Source: Floccularia luteovirens (taxonomy: Eukaryota; Basidiomycota; Agaricomycetes; Agaricales; Squamanitaceae). Taken from it: a stretch of DNA of 64,000 bases. Position 1 is the stretch's first letter. Every line of letters starts with the position of its first letter. The notes beneath the pieces are model-generated. The model searched no databases, was not told where the DNA came from, and worked only from the letters and a program-made list of their open reading frames with translations. The position numbers and the translations under genes were made by a program. The stretch is taken from NCBI GenBank assembly GCA_009739215.1, contig VSJF01000003.1, positions 1,054,001 to 1,118,000 of the forward strand, read 5' to 3'. Shown here piece after piece: positions 20,640 through 33,788 of this stretch.

Positions 20640-23600
20640 ATGGCCAGCTCGACGAACATCAAGGTAGTTTGTCGGTACGCTACATATCCTCATTTCACTT
20701 CACTTCATTCTCCTGGTCTGAACTATCTTAAATCAAGGTTTCGACCAGTCAATGCCATTGAAGCTCGTGAGGGTGGAGAAATCGTTGTTTCTTTTGATGA
20801 CAACCTTCAATCTGTCAACATAAAATCTGCCCAACTGAGCTCAGGCCCCGAGAAAGATGGCTTCACTTTCGATAGAGTATTCCCGATGGAGACTAAGCAA
20901 CACGAAGTTTTTGACTATGGTGTCAAAGAGTGGGTTCAATTTGTATGCGATGAATGACATACACCATCGATCTGACTACAAACTCCTAGCATTGTGAAAG
21001 GTAATAACTGAATATCCACCGGGCCCCAAACCTCACCATCCCTTGACGTCTACAACACATACTAATGGTGAACCATTAGATGTCCTTGATGGATACAATG
21101 GTACAGTTTTCGCATACGGGCAAACAGGAAGTGGAAAGACCTTTACCATGATGGTATGTACCGCGTCTATAGTGAATCCTAGCTATAGTATTGATATGCA
21201 TATAGGGTGCGGACATCGACGACAATAATTTGAAAGGAATCATCCCTCGAATCACAGAACAAATCTTCCAGTCGATTGTAGAAAGTGATGCTCATTTGGA
21301 ATACCTTGTTAAAGTATCATATATGGAAATATACCTCGAGAGGATTCGCGATCTACTTGCACGTAAGGGGTCCCTTCTCTTGAGAAGAAAGAACTACTGC
21401 TGAAAATCTCCTTATAAGCTCAAAACGACAATCTTCAAGTCCACGAAGAGAAGTCAAAAGGGGTGTACGTAAAGAACTTGTCCGACTACTATGTAAGCAG
21501 TGCAAGGGAAGTATATGAAATAATGCGCACTGGTGGAGCTGCAAGAGTCGTCACTTCTACAAGTGGGCTCATTTTCAGCTACCTTATTTGACAGTGGTTG
21601 ATTGGCGTTGATAGACATGAATGCGGAATCATCTCGATCCCATTCTATATTTCTGATTACTATCCAACAAAGAAATACAGAAACTGGTGGTCAGAAAACA
21701 GGCAATTTGTACCTCGTTGATCTTGCAGGTTCCGAAAAGGTTGGCAAGACCGGTGCTTCTGGACAAACTCTCGAGGAAGCAAAGAAAATCAACAAATCCC
21801 TGTCAGCATTGGGTATGGTCATCAATGCTTTGACAGACACTAAGGTACAAGATATCTCCTGTCTCAGCTATACACGTATGCTAAATGGGATACACCAGGC
21901 AAAACACATCCCATACCGTGATTCCAAACTAACTCGAATCCTACAAGAGTCTTTAGGAGGTAATTCAAGAACTACTTTAATCATCAACTGCTCTCCATCA
22001 TCTTACAACGAGGCTGAAACTTTGTCGACATTACGTTTCGGTATTCGTGCGAAATCTATCAAGAATACCGCCAGAGTCAATGCAGAATTATCACCGCTGG
22101 AACTCAAGGGCTTGCTCCAGAAAGCTCAAGTTGCAAATACTTCATATCAGAAATATATTGCTTCGCTGGAAGCAGAGTTGGCAATATGGCGCTCTGGGGG
22201 ACAAGTGAACGAATCAGAGTGGGCGCTTCCTGGGAGACATGGGACTGCAAATACCGCCCCTGCTTCAACACCAAGGAAGGTACCAGTATCACCAGCACCA
22301 TCTACGCCATCGTCCATGTCACGAAGCATGACACCCGTCAACCCTGCGATTGAAGGTCTGAGGAATGATCTTGAAAGCCGGCCACAGACTCCGACGGTAA
22401 TTGGTCTTGACAAAGACGAAAGGGAAGAGTTCCTCAGGAGAGAGAATGAACTTAGTGATTCTCTTGCGGAGAGGGAGAGTAGTCTCGTTGCTGCAGAGAA
22501 GCTTGTGAAAGAGCTGAAGGAAGAGTTGACGTTCCTGAAAGAGCAGGAAGCTCTTGTCAATAAGGTTTGTCTGTCTTGGCGTCGAGTCCTGAGATCTCAT
22601 CTTAACAATTCATGAAATTAGGAAAACAAGGCTATGTCAACTCAACTCAACGAGCTGAGATTGCAAGTCGAAAGGCTAGATTACGACAACAAGGAAAGTA
22701 TGATCACAATCGATATCCTTAAAGAACAAAATCTAGATGGCAAGAGTGAGCTGGAGGAGCTGAAGAAGCAGATCGCCGACTTGAAGATGGTTCAGAAGGA
22801 CGCTTCAGCTGAAGACAAAGAAAAACGCAAGCAGGAGAAGATGGCAATGATGATGGCTAAATTTGATTCGGTGATTGGTTTTTATGTTATAGTACTCACT
22901 TTCTTGCTCATTGTTGAACAGCAGGGAGCATTTTCTGAGAAGGACGAACAACTACGACAACTTCTCCTGAAATTGGACGGAATAGATAATTCAGAGCCAT
23001 TGACTACAGAAGACTTGACGTCAATCAGGAGGCAATTGTCAGAGGGACAGAGTTTGATGAGGGAGACTTTGGACAGGCTGAGACAAAGTCAAGAAGAAAA
23101 TGAGATGATAACTAGAAGACGCGACGAATTAGAATCTAGAGTCGCTGCACTAGAAACCGAGTATGAAGAATTACTAGGTAACAATCTTTTTGCGACGCTG
23201 GTGTTTGGCATTCACAAATTTTGCGATGATCCAGAGAAAACCATCCATGACGAAGAAACCAGTGATGTGGACATCGCTGAGTCAATGGTTGATTTGAAGG
23301 TGCGACTTTATTCCTTGCTTGCGCTAACATTATCTCATACGTTGCTTATCTAGACCAAACTAGAAGCTCAATACGCCGCTAAACGCGAGGCGCATCTTAG
23401 TGAAGTTAGCGATTTGAAGCAACAGCTCGACTTGAGAGGTAATGAAGTGCGAAATCTTAATGCTTCAATCGATAGCTTGAAGAGTGTCAACGAAGAATTA
23501 AAGGTATATAAGTTGTTTTGGAGGATTTCACAGACATTCTGAACTCAGATTGTCAATTCAGCGTGCATTCGCGGTCACATCCGCTGGCATCGAAGGCGGA

Positions 23601-24526
23601 AAAAACCTTGCGGAAAGCGCGCAAGACCTTGAGCGGACACGGAAAGCCATCAACGTACAACTCGCGGAGTTTGACGGAGTCAAGAAGTCGTTAATGCGTG
23701 ATTTGCAGAATCGTTGCGAGAAGGTGCGCTAAATTTAAGTTGCATTCTAACACATTAATCTGGTCACGTCAGGTTGTCGAACTCGAAATACAACTTGATG
23801 AAATTAAGGAGCAATACAGCAATGTCATCCGCAATAGCAATAGCAAAGCGCAACAGAAGAAGATGGCATTCTTGGAGCGAAACTTGGAACAGTTAACTCT
23901 GGTGCAGAAGCAGGTTTGTGAAATATGCTATAGCTTATCGAAATTTGTTCTGAGATGCATTCTGTATAGCTTGTTGACCAAAACTCTACACTAAAGAAGG
24001 AGGCTGGTATCGCAGAACGTAAACTGCTGGCTCGCAATGAACGAATTCAGAATCTGGAGGCGTTGCTTCAAGATGCTGACCGTCGTTTGTCAGTCCAGAA
24101 CCAAAAATTCGAAGCTCAGTTGCAAGCGGTGAAGGAAAGATTAGATCAGGCTCGCGGTACGTACTATCTGATACTTGAAGTTTTAAGGGATGAATCTAAC
24201 GTCGGAAAATCCCAGCCCAAAAAGCTGCTACGTCGTCATCAATACCCTTTGGTCGGATCGCTAAACCATTGAGAGGTGGTGGTGGGGCACCTACTCCCAC
24301 GGGCGTTATTGCGGTTCCTCCTTCTGCAAATCCCCTCAGTAGAGTGCAGAATGAAGAGCCAGGGTACGTTCTAAAATGTTAACGTTCAACTGTAGATCTT
24401 ATTTTTACTGATACTTATCTCTATCTTCTAAACCAGATCTGGTGAGTTCGGTTGATAAAATTATATGAGAATTATACTTATAACTCAACAGGGAAACGTG
24501 CATCGTGGTTCTTCAACTCTCGATGA
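20640..24526 (+). CDS. kinesin-1 (conventional kinesin heavy chain)
   Basis: A predicted plus-end motor for long-range vesicle and organelle transport in hyphae. Eighteen exons: 20640-20674, 20738-20929, 20990-21000, 21080-21153, 21206-21362, 21419-21562, 21615-21844, 21899-22564, 22622-22870, 22922-23177, 23235-23299, 23354-23503, 23562-23723, 23773-23913, 23970-24156, 24216-24363, 24437-24441, 24492-24526; 968 residues, close to Neurospora kinesin. The motor domain shows [36 protein letters not shown] and [15 protein letters not shown] Ser/Pro/Thr linker, three coiled-coil blocks and the globular tail with [15 protein letters not shown] (IAK motif, autoinhibition) follow. It ends [11 protein letters not shown], the fungal kinesin-1 terminus. 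Exon 3 (11 nt) and exon 17 (5 nt) are micro-exons. Skipping exon 17 gives a shorter alternative ending. Confidence 0.93.
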
Positions 24527-25301
24527 AGTAATTCTACCTAGTCATTCGTGTATCTTAGCCACATCTATATCTATTGATTTGAGAGGAAATTGACGAAACG
24601 GATCATAAAATGAATATGAACATAGTTGTAAGTTAATTGTATGAGGCTAACCCTGAGAGAGGCGACAAGTGTGACCAAGGATTTCGACATAAATACGTTT
24701 GTTTGTGCATTGACGCGTATGAAGTATCCAAATGGAAGCAGAGCGGGGACCTGGAAAGAGACCATAATAGGATATGTCCGGGATGCTAACTAATTTGATC
24801 CCGTTGAAACACGGATTAAATTTCAGTGTTTATTTTATATTGTCTATATGCTTGGCTATTTGATTCCGTCTTTCTCGTTTCTCTCGTCGCTAAGTACTTG
24901 CTTGCAGGGATGTTTCATTGTTTGCTCTAAGGGTCTCTAGAAAGCTACTTTACCATCTTCGTCATTGTCACCACATTCTTTACTCCAGCACAAAAGTCAA
25001 TTTTTCATCCTGGCTACCAACAATTAGTGTCTGTTCAAAATAGCTCTGTAAGCCCATTTATCTCCTGCTTTATTCGTTCAACCTTTCCCAATTTCCGGTC
25101 TCTTTTTCCATTCTTCATTCCTCAAGTTATTCTTTTGCAACTTGGAGAAAAAAAATTTCTAACTCGTTCCTTTGTTTTCGGCAGCTTTTTATATACTTAT
25201 ATTTGTCTACTACTCTTCCTATAATTCTCAGTAAGTTCCATCAGACTATGTCTAACTTACCAAATCGCTGACTTTACATGTTTCAGGAGCGGATCTAGTA
25301 C
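24527..25301. other. intergenic region and 5' leader of the Pumilio gene
   Basis: Nothing coding is supported. From about 24860 the plus strand is rich in T and C, typical of fungal promoters and leaders. A likely 5'-UTR intron runs 25231-25286 (GTAAGT ... GTTTCAG) with a branch-like CTGAC, placing the Pumilio start codon 15 bp after its acceptor. Confidence 0.55.
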
Positions 25302-28260
25302 ATGTCTGCAAATACTTCGAGAAAGCCTTCCGAGTCCTCCTCGCACTCGAGGGCTCATTCTCCATCTTCTGAAAATGTATATTTATAAAAAATTATAAAA
25401 TTTCAACTTTTTTAACTCTTTAATTATATGTTTAGGTGCGAGGTGCCAATGTGGCGAGTACGTACAAGAATGGTCCTGTTGGGCATGGAAATAATTCTTT
25501 GAATTCCGGGTGGCAGGTGTGTCTTCTTCGTCTTTTTAAGAATTCTGTCTCTGTCTCATGGAACCTTTCCCAAAGCTATGGACCTCTTCATTACCAAAAG
25601 ATGCAGTAGCTCCGGTAAAGGAGGTGCCACCTTCGCCCGAGGATACAGGTGTACGAACGGTTAGGGATGGTTGGACAGCCTCAAGGACAAGTGTTCGTGG
25701 AACTTGGGATGAAGTTGATGAGCGCGGACAGGTAGGAGAATACCTGCCTGCCCTTTGGAACTCTGTATGAACCACCCTTAGATGCTGAACACGGCTACAA
25801 GGATGAGACAGGGAATTCCTCCGCAGCTTGCGGGTCCTCTTGGAAACGTTGGTGCCACAGTCTGGCTGGTGGAATATACTAACCTCAATTTCTTTTTTTA
25901 GAATGAGCGGCTTGATATGATGCATAACTATGAGCAATACTCTTATCAGCCCAAAAGCCCTTCAGTCAATGAATACGGCTCTGCATATGTCGTTTCTGCT
26001 CGTCCTAGTTTCTCAGGTCAACCCGATAGTTACACAAGGTCATTCTTTACCAGGGACTACTGAAGCATATCGAAATCCTTCAGACGACCATTCATTGGTA
26101 ATACGTGGTATGGCCGTTGAGGACGAATCGGGGGTTCATGACCAGCAGCCACTACAAGTTTCTCATCCCCTACCCCAAAATGCTTCTCAATCTCCAAATA
26201 CCTTTTACCCCCAGGCAGACTATAGGATATACCCCGTTCCTGATTATTCTTTTGGCTATGGCGAATACAGAAATCCTGGAGAGGTACCAATTTTCCCCTC
26301 ACAGGTCGTTGGAAATAATCCTCCGAGCTTTTATATGGGTGTTCCTCCACGCACCTTCCAGGCACTCGACCTGCAAGGACAACCTCCAGCATTTCTCTAC
26401 GATTACATTGCGACGCCTCTTCCCCACAACTCTCAATTCTATTTTCCCTCCCAAACATTACCTTTTCCACAGCCTATTCAAACTTCTGTCGTCAACAATG
26501 CGATGAGTATGAACAACCCTCCAGTGCCACCTAATAAGAAGTTTGAGGTAAGACTATATTTTTCAGATTATACTAATTTGATCTAACTAGTTTGAAAGTA
26601 TGGTTTGCGGCAACCTCTACATCAGAATCAGCAGTACGGCCAGATTCGATCACTCTCGAACTCACCTCTTCCACATCAATATCCAATGGGAATGTCATGT
26701 GAACCTCAAGCTCAAGTTATTGTTCCTTCACTACAAGATATGCAAAGAGCCAGATCTCTGCGCACTACCCCACCGAACGGGAAACGGCCAGGTCGTCGGC
26801 TTCTCCTAGAAGCTTCGGATATCAAACGCAGTCAGCTCCTAGATGATTTTCGTGCTAATCGAGGGAAAAAATTGGAAATAAAAGTAAGAGGTATGGTCCT
26901 TCGTAGTTTACGATATGTTAACATTTATTTTTCAGGATGTATTTGGGTACATCGTCGAATTCAGTAATGATCAATACGGGTCTCGGTTCATTCAACAACA
27001 GCTAGAATCTGCAACGGCTGAAGAAAGGCAGATTATTTTTGATGAGATTGTTCCTAAACACACCTTGCCGTTAATCCAAGGAGTGTTCGGTAATTATGTG
27101 AATCCACATCAATGCTTACATATAACAACATCTAACATAATTAATTACTAGGTGATACAAAAACTATTTGAATATGGAACTCAGGAGCAAAGGGACATTC
27201 TTGTTAGCAATATGCAAGGCTATATTCTCTCACTTTCCCTTCAAATGTACGGATGTAGAGTCATTCAAAAGGTTTGTCTAGGTTTCCTTCATAAGATCAA
27301 CCGTTTTACGTATTTTTGGATGATTAGGCTATCGAGTTCGTTACACCAGAACAACACAAGAGTTTCATTCTAGAACTGGATCCTCATGTTCTTCATTGCG
27401 TTAAGGATGCAAATGGTAATCATGTAAGTATATTAATATATGTGACCTTTCCACTCTAATAATCAATCTTGCAGGTCATACAGAAGCTCATCGAATGGGT
27501 ATCATCAGAACATCTATGCTTCATCAGCTCTTTCAGAGGAAACATATATAATCTTTCTACTCACCCCTATGGATGCCGTGTATTACAAAGAACGCTCGAA
27601 CACCTACCTGAAGATCAGGTACAACCTTTAATGGAGGAATTTCATCGATGCGCCACCAGCCTTACGCGAGACCAATTTGGGGTGAGCCTCAAGGTTTATT
27701 GAAACTATCATCCGCCGATTAACAGAACTTCTAAGAATTACGTTGTGCAATATGTCATTGAGCACGGCAAACCGGCTGATAGGGAGCTAGTCATATCGAA
27801 ATTAAGGGGGCAATTCCTTCAAATGGCGCGGCATAAATTTGCATCGAACGTCTGTGAACAAGCGCTCACTTTCGCGGATTTCGAAACTCGTCGAGCTTTG
27901 ATTGATGAAATTCTGACGTCGAAACATAATGGAGTCAACACGATTTTGACAATGATGAGGGACCAATTTGCCAGTGAGTGACCTCTATTCTATGAGAACG
28001 TAGCTGATATCTTCTGTGGTAGACTATGTCCTTCAGAAAGCGATGTTACTGGCCGAAGGCGATCAAAAAGAAGCACTATTCAATCAAGTTAAGCCTCAGC
28101 TAGTTAACATTCGCCGATATTCAGGGGCGTACAATAAGCATCTTAATTCCAGTGAGATTATTTCGCGTCTATCGTGCCTTCAATTGACTTAACCTGCTGT
28201 TATATAGTCGAACGATTGCTGAGGAAACAACCTGACACCCAGACCCAAACCCAAGTTTAA
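25302..28260 (+). CDS. Pumilio/PUF RNA-binding protein (Puf3-like), eight repeats
   Basis: A predicted cytoplasmic post-transcriptional regulator. Exons: 25302-25376, 25436-25516, 25576-25731, 25782-25847 (or to 25868), 25902-26016, 26054-26547, 26599-26883, 26936-27097, 27152-27271, 27328-27423, 27475-27681, 27736-27973, 28023-28151, 28208-28260; about 758 residues. The first ~420 residues are low-complexity (Ser, Pro, Tyr, Asn, Gln). Eight PUF repeats follow. Their recognition cores in order are SRFIQ, NYVIQ, CRVIQ, NHVIQ, CRVLQ, NYVVQ, SNVCE and NYVLQ. By the known PUF code, read from repeat 8 to repeat 1, these predict binding of UGUAUAUA, the Puf3/Pumilio element. The N-terminal exon joints (25847/25868, 26016-26054) are the least certain. 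The C-terminus is rich in Gln/Thr. Confidence 0.9.
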
Positions 28261-28583
28261 CCATTACTAATTCTCTTGCATCTTGTCACAAATTCTGATC
28301 TTCGCATGGCCAACTTACATACATAATCTAATCGGTGATAATTTTGTTGCCAGCACTAGCATTCAGTCCAACCTAGTTATTATAGCGATGAGATAATACA
28401 TAATGTTTTCAATGTTGCAATACTGAGACTACAATTCTTTAATAAAGTCTTTAAAAGAGCTTTATTTATGTCGACGTGTCGTGATACAAATTGGGACAAA
28501 TACAGCTTGTAAGCGTTAGCACCGAAGGGTACGGCTGAGGTACTACTCTCTACACTACTCCTTCAACTTAAAATATTCGCAAC
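28261..28583. other. spacer between Pumilio gene and SEC16
   Basis: The left half is the Pumilio 3' UTR and the right half the SEC16 promoter. I see no tRNA, repeat or open frame worth naming. Confidence 0.55.
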
Positions 28584-31500
28584 ATGAATGGGGTGGAAGC
28601 CGCAGCTTCTCTCTTTGGCTCGGACGATGCTGTTTCATCCTCCGACCCGTTTGCGTCCCTTGGAGAGCAGACGTCGTCTTACTCTACGCCAGATGACCCA
28701 TTCTCTGGAGCGGTAGCTTCGAAGTTATTTGAGTCTAATTCTTTCGAGAACGATGGAGGTATCTCACAACCCGAGTCTTCTACTCCAGACGTCTATGGCA
28801 ACTCCGTAACACAGAGTAGTATGTCCTCTACTGGGGTCGACCTATTTGGCAGTGGTGTTTCTCATGAGGCTCCGGTTTGGAGCTACTCAAATGGTCAAGA
28901 AAGTGATGCGAATGTATACCATGACAATGGCTCTCGTAAGTAAAGCTTCAAGTCTTAACATATTCTCATTGTTGACTTCATCTACAAAGAGTATTCACAA
29001 CAGAATGGCTATACATATGATTCGTACCCCCCGCCTTCTCATCATGAGGCTCCTCGCCAGACAGCACATAATTATACGCCTCTTGACAGAAATCCTTCAA
29101 CCACTTACACTACTGCATCACAACCAATTTCCAGCACATACCAGACACACGACCCTTACGCACCTGCATCTAACACTACCTTTCAATATACGCCGTCTTA
29201 TGTTGTCTCCACTCACTCTCGGGAAGTAAAATCTCCAGCTAATGTATCACCTATTAGCTCAGCTCCTCCCCCTCCTCCTGTGGTCACGGAAGTCAGCCGA
29301 CCAAAGGTAGCAAATGCATATGACCCCCCATTTGCAACATTGAAACCCTCGACAAGCAGACGTAATATGTCTAAAAGAAATGACTTTAACCAGCATTCAC
29401 TCCCTGATACTTATAATTTATATTCTCAACCTATGCAGCCAGTATCTTCTCCGGGTCAACACTACCCTTCCCGTCAAGGTTCAGCTGGCTATGACATACA
29501 GGCAGTTTACAGTCAGGATCCCGGAAATGCGAACCATCAATATCAGCCAAACGCACACATGTATAAGGAAGCTGTCCCGAACCCCAGTTCCATCTCTCCT
29601 GTCAATAACCTGCCTGCATCTCCTCCTGTGCATACCCATGATTCAAACGTGACTGGGCAATTCCTGAGTTCATCTGAGGTTTACCCCGAGCATAATTACA
29701 TGCCATATGAAAAACCATTAAATGCAGAGGTTTTATCTAATACCGACATTTATGGAGCAAGTGTCAGCGGATACGGCCAGAGCTCTCCAGACATACTATC
29801 GACTTCTACTAGTTATGCTTCAGGTCAAGATAACAGTTCACCACCGCCTACTCATGCTGCTGGTTCAATAATGACTTCAGGTAGCACATCACCGGGTAAA
29901 CCATCAAGCCCTCGGTCGCACCCCTTCGATGGGGTAAGTTCATTTTCCCAAGCAATTTCGTCCAACGAAAATTACCACATTGGTTCTCCTGACAAAATCC
30001 CTACTGTTGATGAAAAACGTTATGCCCCTGTATCGACATCACCCCCGCCGAAACAGCCGGGCCTATCATCTCCTCCTACAGGGCAGTCGAATCTGGCCTC
30101 ATCAAGTTCTTGGCAAAGTTCGAACTACCTACCGCAATCAACATCCGAAGAAAACGGATCCACTCCCTTCCATGGCCCTCAGAAAATTTCGGATCCGTAT
30201 CTCCCGAAAGGTAGTCAGTTCACGAAGTTAAACGGGGAAAGAGCCACCTCTCCAGCTGCATCACTAAAGTCTCTCGATGGTCGCCGTAGTACAAAACCAT
30301 ACAACCCCAAAGTTCGCAATTCGCCCAGCCCTGAGATTACCACCGCTCGTTCAGTAGCATATGCCTCAATGAGTGCGGGGGTTGAAGATCCTTATGCTCC
30401 ATCAAACGTTGCAAAAACAAATAGAGCAACTTGGGGATCCGATTCTTCAATTCGCACTAATAAATCTTATGCCGAAGAGTCTGCGCTATTGCAGGAAATT
30501 ACCACTAAACCCTTTTCAACACCTTATGCACCTTCTCCATCCCTCATCGGAGCGAATGATCCACTTGGACGTACATCCTCCCGTGCCCCCACCCTAAGTT
30601 TTGGCTTTGGCGGAAAACTTGTGACTTGCTTCCATCGAGCGGCTGAACTAAATACTGGCTATGACGTCGCATTATCGTCACGGAATTCCACAAGTATACA
30701 TATTCGTGCCTTGAATAACCTTATTCCTGTATCGGCTCTCGAAATAACTGGAGCGTCATTCCCCGGTCCTTTGATTCCCGACTCTAGCACCCCCATTACC
30801 AATCTCGTTCGGACAGGAACGTCTGGAGCTGTCAAAACTAAGAAAACAGCAGTCATAAAGTACCTTAAAGACCGAATCAATGAAATCGCACGTGGACTTG
30901 CATATATGCACTCCGGGAGCAGGAATAAAAGAACAGCTGAAGATAAATTGATACTTGTTAAACTGCTACAGATACTAGTAGAGAATGATGGCAGATTGTC
31001 GGGAACGTATGTCTTCCACCAAGAATGAATGTATATCAACTGACTCGGCCTTTTATTTTCAGTTCTGAATTAGATACTGCAGTACGTGTTGCCCTTGTTC
31101 CACGATTAGAGGATATTATAGCAGTCACATCATCACCTCCTGGTCCCGGATTTTCGAATTTAATACCCGACCAATCCTTAATTCATCAAGTTTCTCCAGC
31201 GCTGTATAGTACATCTTCAACATCTCTCACTTCAAACGAAACTCCACTATCTACAGCAACACTTCAAGCATCTTCATTGGAACATATCGAAAGTCTTCTC
31301 TTAAGTGGGGAACGACAAAAAGCGTATCACTATGCTCTTGATCAAAAACTGTGGGCACATGCGATGGTCATTGCAAGTAGTATAGATAAAGAGGCGTGGA
31401 AAGAAGTTGTTAATGAGTTTTTGGCAACTGAATTGGGCGGGAAAAGTGATTCTGCTGCGGGCACTTCTGAACGGAACAAATACGAAAGCCTTAGGGTAGC

Positions 31501-33690
31501 ATATAGCCTATATTCTGGACAAGGAGCAGCTTCAGGTACGTCTTGAGCGACTATTTTTACACCATGTACTTACGTTCCTCATAGTACAGGAATTGGTACC
31601 TAAGAGTCTATTGGCACAAGTGCCTGGGCCTTTAGGAACAGCAACTGGCCAACCTATTCCAACTGCTTCTCCGGACTCATATTCGAGATGGGCAGAAACT
31701 GTTGCAATGATGTTATCTTCTACTCCCATACAAGAAACATCTGCGGCGCTTACTGCTCTTGGCGATCAGCTCCTTTCCGCTCAATGGGTTGAGGCTGCAC
31801 ATGCATGGTAACATCTCGGAAACAATAGTTTACCTCAACGCTAATCATGTACTGAATTTCCCCAGTTACCTTCTTTCCCCTCAAACTTCCCTTCTTGGTG
31901 GAGTGGGGGCTCCATCTATTCGAGTCACCCTTCTGGGTTCACCAAGTCCACAACTTACTCCGAACTTTTCGAAAGACGAGGGACCTTTCATTTTCTCCGA
32001 GATTCTGGAGTTTGCCCTTTCTCTTGTACCTGTTGGTAAAAACCAAGAAGCTTTCGTGTGTCTTCCACATATGCAGGCGTATCGCTTTATCCGGGCTATG
32101 AGCTTAGCTGAATATGGAGAAATACAACTTGCGAGCAGGTTTGACACATCCCTTGATCAACAGTTGAAGAGCTGAACTTTTTTATTCTAGGTATTGTGAG
32201 GCAATCACAGCTTCCTTAGGTCGTGGATCGCCCTACTTCAATGTTGTACTTTTAGAGCAACTGAGAGGGCTTTCGGATAGAATCAATGGAGTGTCTCATG
32301 GTGACAAGTCAAATTCCTGGATAACTGGTAAACTGAGCAAACCCAGTCTTGATACTATTGGTGGATGGCTAGAAGGACGTTTTACAAAACTTGTCACTGG
32401 CGATGCTGATGGGGTGATTAACGGAGAGGCCGAAGTTGCTAAGAAAGCCGAAGAAATTTCGCTCCAAGGGCCGTTTGCGCATTACAGTACCATTTCGTCA
32501 ACGACATCGTCAGCGAGGTCTTCACCCCAGCCATCGCCTCAGAACAATTTCACAATTACTCAGACTGCATCATTATCCGGTATTTCTTCATACACGCCAT
32601 ATCAAATGGACAACACCTCTCTAGGACATGCAAGAAATAACATGTCTCCTGGACCATATGGACCATATGCAGCTAATGCCAGTGACCCCTTAGTATCGTC
32701 GGGAACCAACCATATCAATACTATGGGGAATGGGGAAAGCCACAGGAACTCTGAAGAAGATAAAAACCCATCTTGGTGGAGTTCTAGTTTATACAACGAA
32801 AGTTCATCAGTACGGACTCCCACGGCAACGACATTTATGCAGGTAGATCATGAGGTTCCCGCGAGTGACGGTTTCATTTCGCTTATGGACAATCATCATT
32901 CATTCTCTGCTGGTCCTGTACATCAACCTCAGCGTCAAAATACACTATCCTCGAGACATGGTGATGATGATGAAGTTGAAGATCTAGGGTTTGGTAATTC
33001 TAAAAGGGATAAGAAGGAAGAAACTGTGCAAGACGCAGAAACCCCCGTGGAAACCCCGAAAGCAACTCCTGTACAGCCTCAGAGTAGTAATGGTAAGCAG
33101 ACACTCTTCCCTTGATATTTATTGACTTTCTAATAAATAGACCCGGAAGCTGCCCCCGCCGGTGGCTCTTGGTTAAGTAGGTGGTGGAAGGGAAGTGGTT
33201 CTTCTACTCCAGGACCTGTCAAGGCAAGTCTGGGAGAAGAATCGACATTTTATTATGACAAAGACCTAAAACGATGGGTGAATAAAAAGGTTCGTTTAAC
33301 ATTATTTTTATAACCACTACTTGAGCGCTGATGGAACCCATAAAGGCTGGTGCCGAAGAAGCAGCTAAACCCAATGCACCCCCGCCTCCTCCGTCAAGGT
33401 CTCAAACTGCTTCTCCGGGAATGCCAAAAATCGGGGCTGTTCCTGGTGTTGGTGCACCGCCCACTCGCTCAGCTTCCGCTATCGACTTGACTACTTCACC
33501 GCCAAGTAGGTCGACGATGCGAGTACGTTCTAATCTAGTACCACCACCAGAGTCTGCCCCCAGTACACCGACTGGGACGAGATTAGGACCACAAGGACCA
33601 CCACCCGGCAGACCTAAATCTCAAGCATCTAAACGAAATATTCGCAATAGATATGTTGACGTATTTCAGGATGGTTCTGGCGGAGCATAG
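28584..33690 (+). CDS. SEC16: COPII coat assembly scaffold SEC16
   Basis: A predicted large peripheral protein that organises ER exit sites by binding Sec23, Sec24, Sec13 and Sec31. Exons 28584-28935, 28990-31006, 31063-31535, 31585-31807, 31866-32138, 32191-33092, 33141-33289 and 33346-33690 give 1577 residues. The N-terminal ~600 residues are disordered (Ser, Pro, Tyr, Gln). The central conserved domain begins near LSFGFGGKLVTCFHRA and contains EDKLILVKLLQILVEND. The ACE1-type helical domain follows: HIESLLLSGERQKAYHYALDQ, LWAHAMVIAS, LGDQLLSAQWVEAAHACYLL. The C-terminal region has STFYYDKDLKRWVNKK, the Sec23-binding motif found in Sec16, and then a Pro-rich tail. Splice joints are all in frame and canonical. 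Confidence 0.94.
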
Positions 33691-33788
33691 TATAGGTTAT
33701 ATATCGCATTGTGGACTTATGAGTAAACATTGTTATACGATTTATTTGCTCGTTCAAAATTCTGGTCTACTCGATAACGTCAAGTTAT

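Noticed and set aside
22147..22560. 137-codon Ser-rich minus-strand frame opposite kinesin-1
   Set aside because: Antisense shadow of the Ser/Pro linker and coiled coil; composition is explained by the sense codons.
24364..24491. Single long intron in kinesin-1 without the 5-nt exon
   Set aside because: It gives an unrelated ending instead of the conserved SWFF-type terminus; kept only as a possible alternative isoform.
25930..26586. 218-codon plus-strand frame starting with a hydrophobic stretch inside the Pumilio gene
   Set aside because: Its first part is out of frame with the conserved exon 25902-26016. From 26054 on it coincides with the true Pumilio frame, reached through a 37-nt intron.
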